From Acetobacteraceae bacterium (GTDB lineage Bacteria; Pseudomonadota; Alphaproteobacteria; Acetobacterales; Acetobacteraceae): a stretch of 64,000 nt of DNA. The position numbers were made by a program, and so were the translations under genes. The DNA lies in NCBI GenBank assembly GCA_022842185.1, contig JALHQB010000011.1:29105-93104 (forward strand). The letters run 5' to 3'. Below are positions 37,035-46,797 of the stretch, in pieces; position 1 is the first letter of the stretch, and each line of letters starts with the position of its first letter. The notes below the pieces were generated by a model. That model searched no databases. It was not told the origin of the DNA and saw only the letters and a list, made by a program, of their open reading frames with translations.

Positions 37035-38483
37035 TCAGCGCCCCGTCGAAATCCGTTCGACCAGCTGCTTCACGCTGGGGATGAAGCCGTTCGAATAGAA
37101 CGGATCCTGCCCGAAGCGATACGCGTTGTGCCCGGCGAACATCAGGTTCTGGTCCAGCGCGCCGTCATGCGCGACATCCTGCAACGTCTTCTGGATGCAG
37201 AAGGACCGCGGGTCGGCCTTCTTGCCGGTACTGTAGTCCGGTTCGTGGTGCGTCCAGTTGCTGAACCGGCAATGGGACAGGCAACCCATGCAGTCCACCT
37301 GGTCCTTCACGATTTCCCGCGCCTTGTCAGGCGTCACGAAAATCAGCGAATTGTCCGGCGTGCGCATCGCCTCGACGAAGCCTTCGGCTTCCCAATGATT
37401 GATGCGCGCCAGGTCGTGCGGCGTGACAAACACGACACGTTTGCGGGGTCCGACACCGTATTCAGCCAGATGCTCGCCGATCGGCTCGCCGGTGAAGGCG
37501 ACCTGCCGTTCGTTGCGGTCTTCGAGTTCCTGCAGGAATTCATTGCGCACGGCGCTGCTGTAAAAGCCGGTCGGGCTGAAGGGCTGCAGCAACACGTCAC
37601 CCGGCTTCAGCGTCAGCAGCCTCTGCTTCCAGGCGTCCGAGATCGGGCTTTCCTGCGTCAGCAGCGGCCGGGTGCCGAATTGGAAGGCGATCGGGCCGAG
37701 TTCCGGATTGTCGATCCAGTGCTCCCATTCCTCCAGCCACCAGACGCCGCCGGCCATGATGATGGGCGTGTCGTCCAGGCCGAATTCGCGCATCTGCTGG
37801 CGCAGCTTCAGCACGCGGCCATAGGGGTCCTCGGGGACCTTCGGGTTCTCGCTGTTCGACAGGCCATTGTGGCCGCCGGCAAGCCACGGGTCTTCATAGA
37901 CCACGCCGCCCAGCCATTCCCGCGTCTTGGAATAGGCGCGCTTCCACAGGGCGCTGAAGGCGCGGCCGGAGGACACGATCGGATAATAATGAACGCCATA
38001 GTCACGTGCGATGTCCGCAAGGCGATACGGCATGCCCGCGCCGCAGGTGATGCCATGGATCAGGCCCTTGGCCCCTTCCAGCATGCCGCGCGCGACCCGT
38101 TCCGCCCCGCCCATTTCCCACAGCACATTGGCGTGGATGCGGCCCTTCCCGCCCGTCATGTCCCAGGCGCGCTTGGCCTGGGTGATGGCGCCGTCGATCG
38201 CGTAGCGAACCAGTTCCTCGTGGCGGTCACGGCGCGTCTTGCCGTGATAGACCTGCGGGATCGGCCTGCCATCGGCATCATAGGAATCGGCGTTCACGGC
38301 CGAAAAAGTGCCCACGCCGCCGGACGCCGCCCAGGCACCGGAGGTCATACCGTTCGATACGGCAACACCCTTGCCGCCTTCGACCAGTGGCAGGACGTCG
38401 ACGCCGCCCATGCGGATCGCGTTGATGGCCTTCAAGTGCGGGGCGCTCCCGGGAACGTCATGACAATGACGAAGATATGGCAT
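37035..38483 (-). CDS. Nitronate monooxygenase family protein, long form
   Basis: 482 residues, FMN-dependent TIM-barrel family that oxidises nitronates; true substrates are often unknown. Family features: IRMGGVDVLPLVEGGKGVAV, HGITCGAGMPYRLADIA, IVSSGRAFSALWKR and IIMAGGVWWLEEWE followed by FQFGTRPLLTQES. A C-terminal block has clustered Cys (VDCMGCLSHCRF, then RSFCIQK) that could bind Fe-S or zinc; ordinary family members of about 330-350 residues lack it. It lies between hisA and pnp on the same strand. Confidence 0.85.
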   Translation of the reverse strand: MPYLRHCHDVPGSAPHLKAINAIRMGGVDVLPLVEGGKGVAVSNGMTSGAWAASGGVGTFSAVNADSYDADGRPIPQVYHGKTRRDRHEELVRYAIDGAITQAKRAWDMTGGKGRIHANVLWEMGGAERVARGMLEGAKGLIHGITCGAGMPYRLADIARDYGVHYYPIVSSGRAFSALWKRAYSKTREWLGGVVYEDPWLAGGHNGLSNSENPKVPEDPYGRVLKLRQQMREFGLDDTPIIMAGGVWWLEEWEHWIDNPELGPIAFQFGTRPLLTQESPISDAWKQRLLTLKPGDVLLQPFSPTGFYSSAVRNEFLQELEDRNERQVAFTGEPIGEHLAEYGVGPRKRVVFVTPHDLARINHWEAEGFVEAMRTPDNSLIFVTPDKAREIVKDQVDCMGCLSHCRFSNWTHHEPDYSTGKKADPRSFCIQKTLQDVAHDGALDQNLMFAGHNAYRFGQDPFYSNGFIPSVKQLVERISTGR

Positions 38484-38484
38484 C

Positions 38485-38515
38485 GGCCGGTGCCCCTGTG
38501 GAGGGGACACCGGCC
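38485..38515. terminator. Strong hairpin between pnp and the nitronate monooxygenase gene
   Basis: GGCCGGTG (38485-38492) pairs with CACCGGCC (38508-38515), extended by CCCCT/AGGGG with a single bulge and a 4-base loop. It starts 18 bases after the pnp stop on the minus strand. No T-tract follows, so it may act as a Rho-dependent or processing hairpin and also lies at the 5' side of the next gene. Confidence 0.5.
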
Positions 38516-38532
38516 GCGCCGTGTCAGGTTAA

Positions 38533-40740
38533 TCAGTCAGCGGCCTCGCCGCCGCGGCGCGGGCCGCGATCACGGCGTTCACCATTGCGCTCCGGACGGT
38601 CGCCATCCTCGCGCGGGCGGCGGGCGCCGACCTGCTCGGTGATGTCCGCACCGGTGGCCTGATCGACCACGCGCATGGACAGCTTCACCTTGCCGCGGTC
38701 GTCGAAGCCCAGGACCTTGACCTTCACCTGGTCGCCGTCCTTCACGATGTCGGTGGTCTTGTTCACACGCTCCTGAGACAGTTCGGAGATGTGGACCAGG
38801 CCGTCCTTGGCGCCGAGGAAGTTCACGAAAGCGCCGAATTCGGCCGTCTTCACGACCTTGCCGTTGTAGATCACGCCCACTTCGGGTTCAGCGACGATGC
38901 CGCGGATCCAGTCGATGGCGCGCTGCGCCGCCTCGATCGAGGTCGCCGCCACCTTGATGGTGCCGTCATCCTCGATATCGACCTTGGTGCCGGTCTGCTC
39001 GGTGATCTCGCGGATCACCTTGCCGCCGGACCCGATCACGTCGCGGATCTTGTCCTTCGGCACGTTGATCACGGTGATGCGCGGGGCGGTCGCCGCCACG
39101 TCAGAACGATTGCCCGACAGGCCCTTCGACATCTCGCCCAGGATGTGCAGGCGGCCGTCCTTGGCCTGGTCCAGCGCGATCTTCATGATCTCGAAGGTGA
39201 TGGACGTGATCTTGATGTCCATCTGCAGGCTGGTGATGCCCACATCCGTGCCGGCCACCTTGAAATCCATGTCGCCAAGGTGATCCTCGTCGCCCAGGAT
39301 GTCGGACAGCACGGCAAAGCCGCGGTCTTCCTTGATCAGGCCCATGGCGATGCCCGCGCAGGGGCGCTTCAGCGGCACGCCGGCGTCCATCAGCGACAGG
39401 GACGTGCCGCAGACAGTGGCCATCGAGGAGGAACCGTTGGATTCCGTGATCTCGGACACCACGCGAATGGTGTACGGGAACTTGTCCTTCGCCGGCAGCA
39501 GCGGGTGGATCGCGCGCCACGCCAGCTTCCCGTGACCGACTTCACGACGGCCGGGCGAACCCATGCGGCCCGTCTCGTTCACCGAATACGGGGGGAAGTT
39601 GTAGTGCAGCATGAAGTCCTCGCGGTATTCGCCCGCGAGGGCGTCAATGATTTGCTCATCCTGGCCGGTGCCCAGGGTCGCGACGCACAGCGCCTGCGTC
39701 TCGCCACGGGTGAACAGCGCCGAACCATGCGCGCGCGGCAGCACGCCCACTTCCGACATGATCGGGCGCACGGTCTTGGTGTCGCGGCCGTCGATGCGGA
39801 TGCCGGTGTCGAGGATGTTGTTGCGCACGACATCGGCTTCGAGCGCCTTCATCAGCCCCTTGGCCGAGGCGACATCGGCGCCTTCTGCTTCCAGCGCCGC
39901 GGCCACAGCCTTCTTCACCGCGCCCACCTTGTCCTGGCGGACCAGCTTCTGCGTCTCGGTATAAGCCACCGCCATGTCGGCGCGGCCGAGTTCCGAGATG
40001 CGCGCCTTCAGCGCCTTGGTCGCGTCCGATTCCTCGGGAACGGCCCAAGGCTCCTTCGCGGCAACCTCAGCCAGCTCGATGATCGCCTGGAGCACCGGGG
40101 CGAACGACTTGTGGCCGAATTCCACGGCGCCGAGCATGACCTCCTCAGTCAGCTCCGAAGCCTCGGATTCCACCATCAGCACGCCTTCGGCGGTGCCGGC
40201 GAGCATCAGGTCGAGCGTGCTTTCCTTCCGCTGGTCGGCAGTCGGGTTCAGCACATACTGGCCATTGATGTAGCCGACGCGCGCGCCGGCGATCGGGCCG
40301 AAGAAGGGAATGCCCGACAGCGTCAGCGCGGCGGAGCAGCCGACCATCGCCACCACATCGGCCTCATTCTCAAGGTCGTGCGACAGCACGGTGGCGACGA
40401 CCTGCACTTCATTGCGGAACCCATCCGGGAACAGCGGGCGGATCGGCCGGTCGATCAGGCGCGAGGTCAGCGTCTCGAATTCGGTTGGGCGGCCTTCGCG
40501 CTTGAAGAAGCCGCCCGGGATCTTGCCGGCGGCATACGTCTTTTCCTGGTAGTTCACGGTCAGCGGGAAGAAGTCCTGGCCGGGCTTCACCGAACGGGCG
40601 CCGACCGCCGTGCACAGCACGATGGTGTCGCCCAGGCGGGCCACCACGGCGCCGTCGGCCTGGCGGGCCATCTTGCCGGTTTCCAGAACCAGGGTCTTGC
40701 CGCCCCAGTTGATTTCCTTGCGGAAGTAGCTTTCGAACAT
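38533..40740 (-). CDS. pnp: Polyribonucleotide nucleotidyltransferase (PNPase)
   Basis: Phosphorolytic 3'-5' exoribonuclease of the degradosome. 735 residues: two RNase PH domains ([31 protein letters not shown]), a KH domain with [12 protein letters not shown] near 565 and an S1 domain with [20 protein letters not shown]. It ends in an Arg/Glu/Gly-rich tail, probably an interaction segment. The ATG at 40740 ([12 protein letters not shown]) is the standard start. rpsO, the usual upstream neighbour, is not present. Confidence 0.97.
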   Translation of the reverse strand: MFESYFRKEINWGGKTLVLETGKMARQADGAVVARLGDTIVLCTAVGARSVKPGQDFFPLTVNYQEKTYAAGKIPGGFFKREGRPTEFETLTSRLIDRPIRPLFPDGFRNEVQVVATVLSHDLENEADVVAMVGCSAALTLSGIPFFGPIAGARVGYINGQYVLNPTADQRKESTLDLMLAGTAEGVLMVESEASELTEEVMLGAVEFGHKSFAPVLQAIIELAEVAAKEPWAVPEESDATKALKARISELGRADMAVAYTETQKLVRQDKVGAVKKAVAAALEAEGADVASAKGLMKALEADVVRNNILDTGIRIDGRDTKTVRPIMSEVGVLPRAHGSALFTRGETQALCVATLGTGQDEQIIDALAGEYREDFMLHYNFPPYSVNETGRMGSPGRREVGHGKLAWRAIHPLLPAKDKFPYTIRVVSEITESNGSSSMATVCGTSLSLMDAGVPLKRPCAGIAMGLIKEDRGFAVLSDILGDEDHLGDMDFKVAGTDVGITSLQMDIKITSITFEIMKIALDQAKDGRLHILGEMSKGLSGNRSDVAATAPRITVINVPKDKIRDVIGSGGKVIREITEQTGTKVDIEDDGTIKVAATSIEAAQRAIDWIRGIVAEPEVGVIYNGKVVKTAEFGAFVNFLGAKDGLVHISELSQERVNKTTDIVKDGDQVKVKVLGFDDRGKVKLSMRVVDQATGADITEQVGARRPREDGDRPERNGERRDRGPRRGGEAAD

Positions 40741-41353
40741 CTGTCGTCCTCTCGACGTGCGGCGCCGTCCTGCGCCCCCGCAACCAATGCCCCCCGACCT
40801 TCGCGGGCGGCAGCATGGTGGATGGGGCCCGATCAAGGGCCCCGGGATGCGACACGGTGGGCTTGCAGGTCTGGTCCAAAGGCCCTGTACGTCCGGTATG
40901 CTCGGCGTCTCGGGCGACATGGGGTGGGCCCATCGCGGGTTACGCGACGGGAAGGCCGCCCATGTGGCCGGAAACGCCGCGCCGGTCCGTTCGAGGGGTC
41001 CCGCGGCTGATCCTGTCAGCCCGCCGCGGTCGCGGCGGTTGGCGCGCCGGCATCAGGCCGGACGTCACCGGGCGCCCATATGGCGCGGATCGGGGCAAAA
41101 GGCCACCGCAAACTATCAGGCGTGCCCCATGCCGGGGCGATGCCGGCCGAACATCCCGCCACAAACCCGGCCTCCCTTCGAAATGCCGGCATTCCGCCGC
41201 GGACCATGGCCGCACCGGTGGTTCATCCAAGCCCGTTGCAGGACAGCGGAGCCACGTTGCCGCCCCGCGGCGGTAGCCCTGGCGCCCGCCACCCCATATA
41301 AGGCGGCGCTACGCGGCGCGGCGGCTGCCCGCGCCTGAAGGCTGGGACGAGCG
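40741..41353. other. Long gap between pnp and accD with no recognised gene
   Basis: 613 bases separating two divergent genes. Open frames exist in several phases, as expected at this GC content, but their translations are Arg/Pro/Ala-rich and lack any recognisable pattern. One hairpin is visible (GCCCC-ATGCC-GGGGC, 41124-41138). It presumably holds the promoters and leader of pnp, which is often autoregulated, and of accD. rpsO and trpA, frequent neighbours of these genes, were looked for and not found. Confidence 0.5.
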
Positions 41354-42280
41354 ATGAACTGGATTTCCGACTGGGCCCTGCCGAAGATCTCGGGCCTGTT
41401 CAAGCGGGATGTGCCGGAGAACCTCTGGCACAAATGCCCCGCCTGCGAGCAGATGATCTTCCGCCGGGACCTCGATGCCGCGCTGAATGTCTGCCCGCAT
41501 TGCGGCCACCACATGCGCATTTCGGCCCAACGCCGGCTGGAGTGCACCCTCGACGCCGGGTTCTCCCGCATCGAACTGCCCAAGGCGCCGGCGGACCCGC
41601 TGCGGTTCCGCGACCAGCGGCGCTATTCGGACCGGCTGAAGGAAGCGCAGGTCAAATCCGCCATGGATGACGCGGTCGCCGTCGCGCATGGCACCATCGA
41701 GGGCCAGCGCGCGGTGATCGCCGCCTTCGAATTCGCCTTCATGGGCGGGTCGATGGGGGCCGGCGTGGGCGAGGCGATCGTCACCGCCGCCAAGCTGGCG
41801 GTGTTGCAGGACAGTCCGCTGATCGTCTTCACCGCATCGGGTGGCGCGCGCATGCAGGAAGGCGCGGTCAGCCTGATGCAGATGCCCCGGACGGTCATCG
41901 CGACGCGGCTGGTCAAGGAAGCGGGCCTGCCCTTCATCGTGGTCATGTGCGACCCGACCACGGGGGGTGTGACCGCATCCTTCGCCATGCTGGGCGATAT
42001 CCAGATCGCCGAGCCCGGCGCGATGATCGGCTTCGCCGGCGCGCGCGTGATCGAACAGACGGTGCGCGAGAAGCTGCCCGAAGGCTTCCAGCGCGCCGAA
42101 TACCTGCTGGAACACGGCATTCTCGACCTGGTGGTCCGGCGGGGGGAGATGCGCGCCACCCTGGCGCGGGTCATCGGCCTGCTGCGGGTGCCGCTCGTCG
42201 AGACGGCAGCAAACATGGCCGAGGTGGAGCCCGTCGAGGAGGCGCCAGCCGAGGAGCCCGCCGCCCCCGCCCAGGCCTGA
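41354..42280 (+). CDS. accD: Acetyl-CoA carboxylase carboxyltransferase subunit beta
   Basis: Part of the enzyme making malonyl-CoA for fatty-acid synthesis. 308 residues. The N-terminal zinc finger is KCPACEQMIF with VCPHCGHHMR (four Cys present). The crotonase-like core has AFEFAFMGGSMGAGVGEA, FTASGGARMQEGAVSLMQM and DPTTGGVTASFAMLGD. The C-terminus is Glu/Ala/Pro-rich. It is followed 4 bases later by folC, a common alphaproteobacterial pair. Confidence 0.96.
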   Translation: MNWISDWALPKISGLFKRDVPENLWHKCPACEQMIFRRDLDAALNVCPHCGHHMRISAQRRLECTLDAGFSRIELPKAPADPLRFRDQRRYSDRLKEAQVKSAMDDAVAVAHGTIEGQRAVIAAFEFAFMGGSMGAGVGEAIVTAAKLAVLQDSPLIVFTASGGARMQEGAVSLMQMPRTVIATRLVKEAGLPFIVVMCDPTTGGVTASFAMLGDIQIAEPGAMIGFAGARVIEQTVREKLPEGFQRAEYLLEHGILDLVVRRGEMRATLARVIGLLRVPLVETAANMAEVEPVEEAPAEEPAAPAQA

Positions 42281-42284
42281 ACGC

Positions 42285-43568
42285 ATGTCCCGGGCCGAGG
42301 CGATCGTCGAGCGCCTGCACGCGCTGCATCCGAAGTTGATTGACCTCAGCCTGGGGCGGATGGAACGCGCGCTGGCGATGCTGGGGCATCCCGAACGCCG
42401 CCTGCCGCCGGTGATCCATGTGGCGGGGACGAACGGTAAGGGTTCGACCTGCGCCTTCATCCGCGCCATTGCGGAAGCCGCGGGGCAGCGCGTGCATGTC
42501 TATACCTCCCCGCACCTGGTGCATTTCCATGAGCGGGTGCGCCTGGCCGGGGCATTGGTGACGGACGAGGCGCTGAGCGCCGCGCTGGAGGAAGTGGAGA
42601 CGCTCAACAAGGGCGAACCCATCACCGTCTTCGAGATCACCACCGCCGTCGCACTGCTGCTGTTCAGCCGTGTGCCGGCCGATCTCCTCGTGCTGGAAGT
42701 GGGCCTGGGCGGCGTCTATGACGCGACGAATGTCGTCGCCCAGCCGGCGGCCACCGCCATCGCCAGCATTTCCATGGACCACATGGATTTCCTCGGCGAC
42801 CGGCTGGACGGGATCGCGCTGGAGAAGGCGGGGATCATGAAACCTGGCGTGCCCTGCGCGACTGGGTTCCAGAATCCCGAAGCCATGGCGGTGCTGGAGC
42901 GGGTGGCAGCCGAGAAGGGCGCGCCGCTGCTGGCACGCGGGCGCGACTGGCGCTGCGCCCTCACGACATCGGGCCTGCGGTACGGCGATGCGCGCAGCGA
43001 GCTCGACCTCCCGCGGCCGGCGCTGCGCGGCCCGCATCAGGCTGACAATGCCGGCATCGCCATCACCGCGCTGCGGGCCTGGGGGCCCGAATGGCTGTCG
43101 GATGACGCCATCGCGCGCGGCATCGCCCAGGCGACCTGGCCGGCGCGCATGCAGCGCTTGGATGGCGCGCTGGCGCGGATGCTGCCCGCGGGTTTCGAGT
43201 TGTGGCTGGATGGCGGCCACAATGCGGGCGCCGGCGTCGCGATAGCGGAGCATCTGGCGGGCTGGCGCGACCGGCCGTTGCACCTGGTGGTCGGCATGAA
43301 AAAGGGCAAGGCGAGCGAGGCGTTCCTGCGTCCGCTGATCCCCTTCGCGACGACGCTGACCGCCGTGGCCGAACCCGGGCAGCATCTGGCGATGAGCGTC
43401 GAGGATATCGTGGCGGCCAGCGGCGGCGTGGCGGTGCCGGGGCCAACGGTGGCAGACGCATTGGCGCGGATTGCGCACGAAGGGGCGCCCGGGCGCGTCC
43501 TGGTCTGCGGTAGCCTGTATCTGGCGGGCGAGATCCTGAAGGCCGAAGGCGCCGCTTCCAGCGTCTGA
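42285..43568 (+). CDS. folC: Bifunctional folylpolyglutamate synthase / dihydrofolate synthase
   Basis: Adds glutamate to dihydropteroate and tetrahydrofolate. 427 residues. The ATP loop VIHVAGTNGKGSTCAFIRAI is near residue 45, followed by TSPHLVHFHERVRL, LEVGLGGVYDATN, SISMDHMDFLGD and the C-terminal domain with LWLDGGHNAGAG. It is the second gene of accD-folC, with no further same-strand gene until the regulator at 43689. Confidence 0.95.
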   Translation: MSRAEAIVERLHALHPKLIDLSLGRMERALAMLGHPERRLPPVIHVAGTNGKGSTCAFIRAIAEAAGQRVHVYTSPHLVHFHERVRLAGALVTDEALSAALEEVETLNKGEPITVFEITTAVALLLFSRVPADLLVLEVGLGGVYDATNVVAQPAATAIASISMDHMDFLGDRLDGIALEKAGIMKPGVPCATGFQNPEAMAVLERVAAEKGAPLLARGRDWRCALTTSGLRYGDARSELDLPRPALRGPHQADNAGIAITALRAWGPEWLSDDAIARGIAQATWPARMQRLDGALARMLPAGFELWLDGGHNAGAGVAIAEHLAGWRDRPLHLVVGMKKGKASEAFLRPLIPFATTLTAVAEPGQHLAMSVEDIVAASGGVAVPGPTVADALARIAHEGAPGRVLVCGSLYLAGEILKAEGAASSV

Positions 43569-43648
43569 CCCCTGCGTCAACAGCCAAACCTAAACCCCGA
43601 AGCCGCGCTCTGCCGGATCTGTGGCGCAGCCTTGAAGTCATGGTCGGG

Positions 43649-43686
43649 CCATCCACATACCATCCACACAGATGGTGATGGGATGG
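43649..43686. promoter_or_regulatory. Large imperfect palindrome at the start of the RHH regulator gene
   Basis: Direct repeats CCATCCACA at 43649 and 43660 are one helical turn (11 bp) apart. They are mirrored on the other side by GATGGTGATGGGATGG (43671-43686), so arms of 16 bp match at 12 positions around CACACA. The right arm runs up to the regulator's start codon. Ribbon-helix-helix proteins typically bind such arrays, so autorepression is likely. Confidence 0.6.
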
Positions 43687-43688
43687 TC

Positions 43689-44111
43689 ATGGCTGAGAAT
43701 GTCTACCCGATACGGCCCCGGCCGTCCGGTGATTCCGAAAAGATCACGATAAACCTCGGCTATGTCGATCTCGGGCATGTCGATCTGCTTGTGCAGGATG
43801 GCTTCTACGCGAACCGGACCGACTTCATCCGCACGGCGATCCGCAACCAGATCGATCGCCACGCCGATGCGGCAAAGCAGGCCGTGGTCAGAAAGCGCCT
43901 GGATCTCGGGCTGCGACACTACAGCCGGGCGGACCTCGAGGCGGTTCTCGCGGCAGGGGAGCAGCTCGAGATCCGGGTGCTCGGCCTTGCCAGCATCGCG
44001 CCCGATGTCACGCCCGAATTGGCGCGGGCGACCATTGCCTCGCTCTCCGTCCTGGGATCGCTGCAGGCCAGCGCCGCGGTGAAGGCCGCGCTGGCCGACC
44101 GCATGACCTGA
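43689..44111 (+). CDS. Ribbon-helix-helix (CopG-like) transcriptional regulator
   Basis: 140 residues. The RHH motif is EKITINLGYVDLGHVDLLVQ followed by YANRTDFIRTAIRNQIDRHA, giving a beta-strand and two helices that dimerise and enter the major groove. The C-terminal half (LEIRVLGLASIAPDVT onward) may sense a ligand or mediate assembly. The start may be ATG 43689 or 43683. It lies 119 bases before a PHB-depolymerase-like esterase, which it may regulate. Confidence 0.82.
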   Translation: MAENVYPIRPRPSGDSEKITINLGYVDLGHVDLLVQDGFYANRTDFIRTAIRNQIDRHADAAKQAVVRKRLDLGLRHYSRADLEAVLAAGEQLEIRVLGLASIAPDVTPELARATIASLSVLGSLQASAAVKAALADRMT

Positions 44112-44230
44112 AGCAAGGGGGCCGATACCAAGCCCGACGTCGTCAGGTCGTTGCGATCCAATCATCAAGCACATTGCGCGGCCGCATGGGGAAAGCTCGC
44201 TCCGTCGCCTCGCTACCGAAGGTTCCCATC

Positions 44231-45442
44231 ATGACCGTGATGCTCAGTTCCGACATGCTCGAGGCGACCCGCCTCACCCGCGACGGCAAATTGGCGGAGG
44301 CGACGGCGCTGTTGCAGCGCGCGCTCCGCGGCGACAGTTCCGCCGCGACGCCGCCGGCCAGAAACACCCCGGGCCCATCCGAGGCCACCGCGCGCATCTT
44401 CGACGTCGATCCCGAGACGGGGCGGGTGACGCGGTCCGGGTCTTCAGACCCATCCGGCAGCGATGGGGTCGATCTCCATGGGGCCCGGCCTACGGGAAAG
44501 GTGCGGATGCCGCAGCTGCCCGACGCGCTCCGCGGGTTCTTCGGCAAATCCGGCGAGACGGGCACGTCACGCAGCAGCGCGCCACTGCCGGTTGGCGCGC
44601 GGTTCGAACCACACAGCTTCACCAATGACGCCGGGACGCGAGGGTACAAACTCTACACGCCAGCCGCCCGCGGGACCGCCGCCATGCCGCTTGTCGTCAT
44701 GCTGCATGGCTGCACGCAATCGCCCGATGACTTCGCTGCCGGTACGCGGATGAACCTGCTCGCGGAGGAGCATGGCTGTCTGGTCGCCTATCCGGGCCAG
44801 ACGCAGGCGGCCAATGCGCAGAAATGCTGGAACTGGTTCAGCCCCGCCGACCAGCAGCGCGACCGGGGTGAACCGGCGCTGATCGCCGGCATCACGCGCC
44901 AGATTATGCGCGACCATGCCGTGGACGGGCGGCGCGTCTATGTCGCCGGCCTATCCGCCGGGGGGGCAGCGGCGGCGATCATGGGCGGGGCCTATCCCGA
45001 CCTGTACGCGGCGGTCGGGGTGCATTCGGGGCTGGCCTGCGGCGCCGCGCGCGACATGCCATCGGCGTTTGCCGCCATGCGGAACGGCGCGCCAGGGGGC
45101 GGTGCGCGCGGCAGCGTCCCGACGATCGTCTTTCACGCCGACAAGGACGGCACGGTGCATCCGCGCAACGGCGACCAGGTCATCGCTCAGTTCTCCCGGT
45201 CCGACAGCTTGCGGATCGAGCAGCAGCGCGGCCAGGTTCCGGGGGGCCACGCCTACAGCCGAACGCAGCACCTTGATGCGGCCGGCAAGCCGGTGCTGGA
45301 GCAATGGGTGGTCCATGGCGGCGGTCATGCCTGGTCAGGCGGGAGTGCGGCCGGGTCCTACACTGACCCTCGTGGCCCGGATGCCTCGCGCGAGATGCTG
45401 CGGTTCTTCCTGGGGAACGTCTTGGGCGGCAATCCGGGTTAA
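44231..45442 (+). CDS. PHB depolymerase family esterase
   Basis: 403 residues. An N-terminal segment of about 130 residues (MLSSDMLEATRLTRDGKLAEATALLQRAL, then a variable linker) precedes the alpha/beta hydrolase domain; I write only the marker EATRLTRDGKLAEATALLQR. Catalytic features: MLHGCTQSPDDFAAGTRMN, lipase box GLSAGG near residue 241, and HGGGHAWSGG. Proteins of this LpqC/PhaZ-like type cleave polyhydroxyalkanoate oligomers or other esters. No classical signal peptide is seen. GAAGG lies 7 bases before the ATG. Confidence 0.87.
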   Translation: MTVMLSSDMLEATRLTRDGKLAEATALLQRALRGDSSAATPPARNTPGPSEATARIFDVDPETGRVTRSGSSDPSGSDGVDLHGARPTGKVRMPQLPDALRGFFGKSGETGTSRSSAPLPVGARFEPHSFTNDAGTRGYKLYTPAARGTAAMPLVVMLHGCTQSPDDFAAGTRMNLLAEEHGCLVAYPGQTQAANAQKCWNWFSPADQQRDRGEPALIAGITRQIMRDHAVDGRRVYVAGLSAGGAAAAIMGGAYPDLYAAVGVHSGLACGAARDMPSAFAAMRNGAPGGGARGSVPTIVFHADKDGTVHPRNGDQVIAQFSRSDSLRIEQQRGQVPGGHAYSRTQHLDAAGKPVLEQWVVHGGGHAWSGGSAAGSYTDPRGPDASREMLRFFLGNVLGGNPG

Positions 45443-45664
45443 CTGTCGCGCGGTGCGGCCGAGTGATCGGTCGTTTGGCACGACCGCCGTCATCAAGGCC
45501 TCATCGTTGGGTCTTGGACTGAACGCCCGAAATGCAGGCTGACCTTAGGGCGTACGTGGACTGGCCCGGCAGCGGTGTCAGGGGCCGTTCCAGCTGCGGT
45601 AAAATCAGTCTAATGCTCGGAAATATTTGTATTTACCCTCACAATCCCGTATTTTTGCAGCGCA

Positions 45665-46714
45665 ATGGATAAAGACAATGAAATCAATTCTTTAAGCGCT
45701 GATCAAGCGCGCCAGGCCGTCGATTGCCGACAAGTCTTCGACGCCCTGCGGCCCGTTGAAGGCGACCTGTCCCGCCGCTTCGCCGGCAGCATGGCTTGGA
45801 AGACCGTGAACGGCCAGGACTACCTCTATCGCCGCCGGGGCAAGGTCGAAAAAAGCCTCGGCCCGCGTTCCCCCGAAACCGAGGCGGCAGATGCCACCTT
45901 CCGCGCCGGCAAGGCGCGCGCCGAGGATATGGCGCAGGGGCTGCGCGCGCGGCTGGAACGTATGGCGCCGGTCAATGTCGCGCTGCAGTTGGGCCGAGTG
46001 CCGAATGTCGTGGCGCGAGTGCTGCGCCGGCTGGATGAACAGGGGTTGCTCGGCCCGCGCATCGCGGTGGTCGGAACCAACGCGCTGTTTGCTTATGAGG
46101 CCGCCGCCGGCGTGCAGTTCCGATCCGGGCTGCTGGCGACGACGGATGTGGATCTGGCGCTCGACGCGCGTCGATCCCTGACGTTGACGGCGGAGGCGCA
46201 GCCGAACGGGCTGCTCGGCTTGCTGCGGAAGATCGACCGCAGTTTCGATATCCGACGCGACGGCGACTTCCGCGCGGTGAACCGCGACGGATTCATGGTG
46301 GATCTGATCACGCCGGCCGCGCGCGACATGCGCCGGCGCGCGCCGCGCCCCCGGTTGAGCGCCGCCACCGAGGACTTGGAAGCCGCCGAGATCGGCAAGC
46401 TCCAATGGCTGGTCGAGGCACCGCGCTTTACATCCGTTGCCATCGCCGAGAACGGGCTGCCGGTGCGGATGGTGGCGGCCGATCCGCGCTTCTTCGCCGC
46501 GCACAAATTGTGGTTGGCGGAGCGGGAGGATCGCGAGCCGGACAAGCGCGGGCGGGACAGGATGCAGGGGGCGGCGGTGGCGGGGTTGTTGGCAGGCGCG
46601 CTGAACAGCCTGGCACTGGATGACACGAGCCTCAGCCAGTTGCCGACAGCGTTGGCGATGCAATTGCGAGAGGCGGTTCAGCGGGCGCCTCCCGCGCCGG
46701 CGCTCGAATGGTAG
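45665..46714 (+). CDS. GSU2403-family nucleotidyltransferase-fold protein
   Basis: 349 residues. The core GPRIAVVGTNALFAYEAAAG and TTDVDLALDAR reproduces the nucleotidyltransferase G[T/S]xA and DxD pattern; the C-terminal part is helical with FFAAHKLWLAERED. Related fold members include AbiEii toxins and MNT-type antitoxins, but no partner gene is adjacent, so its role is open. The 222-base upstream region is notably AT-rich for this genome (GGAAATATTTGTATTTACCC). The gene ends at a dispersed repeat. Confidence 0.75.
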   Translation: MDKDNEINSLSADQARQAVDCRQVFDALRPVEGDLSRRFAGSMAWKTVNGQDYLYRRRGKVEKSLGPRSPETEAADATFRAGKARAEDMAQGLRARLERMAPVNVALQLGRVPNVVARVLRRLDEQGLLGPRIAVVGTNALFAYEAAAGVQFRSGLLATTDVDLALDARRSLTLTAEAQPNGLLGLLRKIDRSFDIRRDGDFRAVNRDGFMVDLITPAARDMRRRAPRPRLSAATEDLEAAEIGKLQWLVEAPRFTSVAIAENGLPVRMVAADPRFFAAHKLWLAEREDREPDKRGRDRMQGAAVAGLLAGALNSLALDDTSLSQLPTALAMQLREAVQRAPPAPALEW

Positions 46715-46721
46715 AAAGCGC

Positions 46722-46769
46722 GGGGGAGAGAACTCCCCCGGACCCCCTCTTTTTTCTGATCCTTGGCGC
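46722..46769. repeat. Dispersed intergenic repeat, single copy
   Basis: GGGGGAG-AGAA-CTCCCCC (46722-46739) followed by CCCCCTCTTTTTTCTG and CTTGGCGC. Same family as at 26227 and 62517. It sits between the stops of the convergent nucleotidyltransferase gene and tyrA, with a run of six T on the plus strand, consistent with terminator use. Confidence 0.8.
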
Positions 46770-46797
46770 TTGTGAGGCAGGCGCGCCAGGCGACGAA

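Noticed and set aside
40741..41353. rpsO or another small gene in the pnp-accD gap
   Set aside because: No S15-like or other conserved sequence in any frame; only Arg/Pro/Ala-rich translations.
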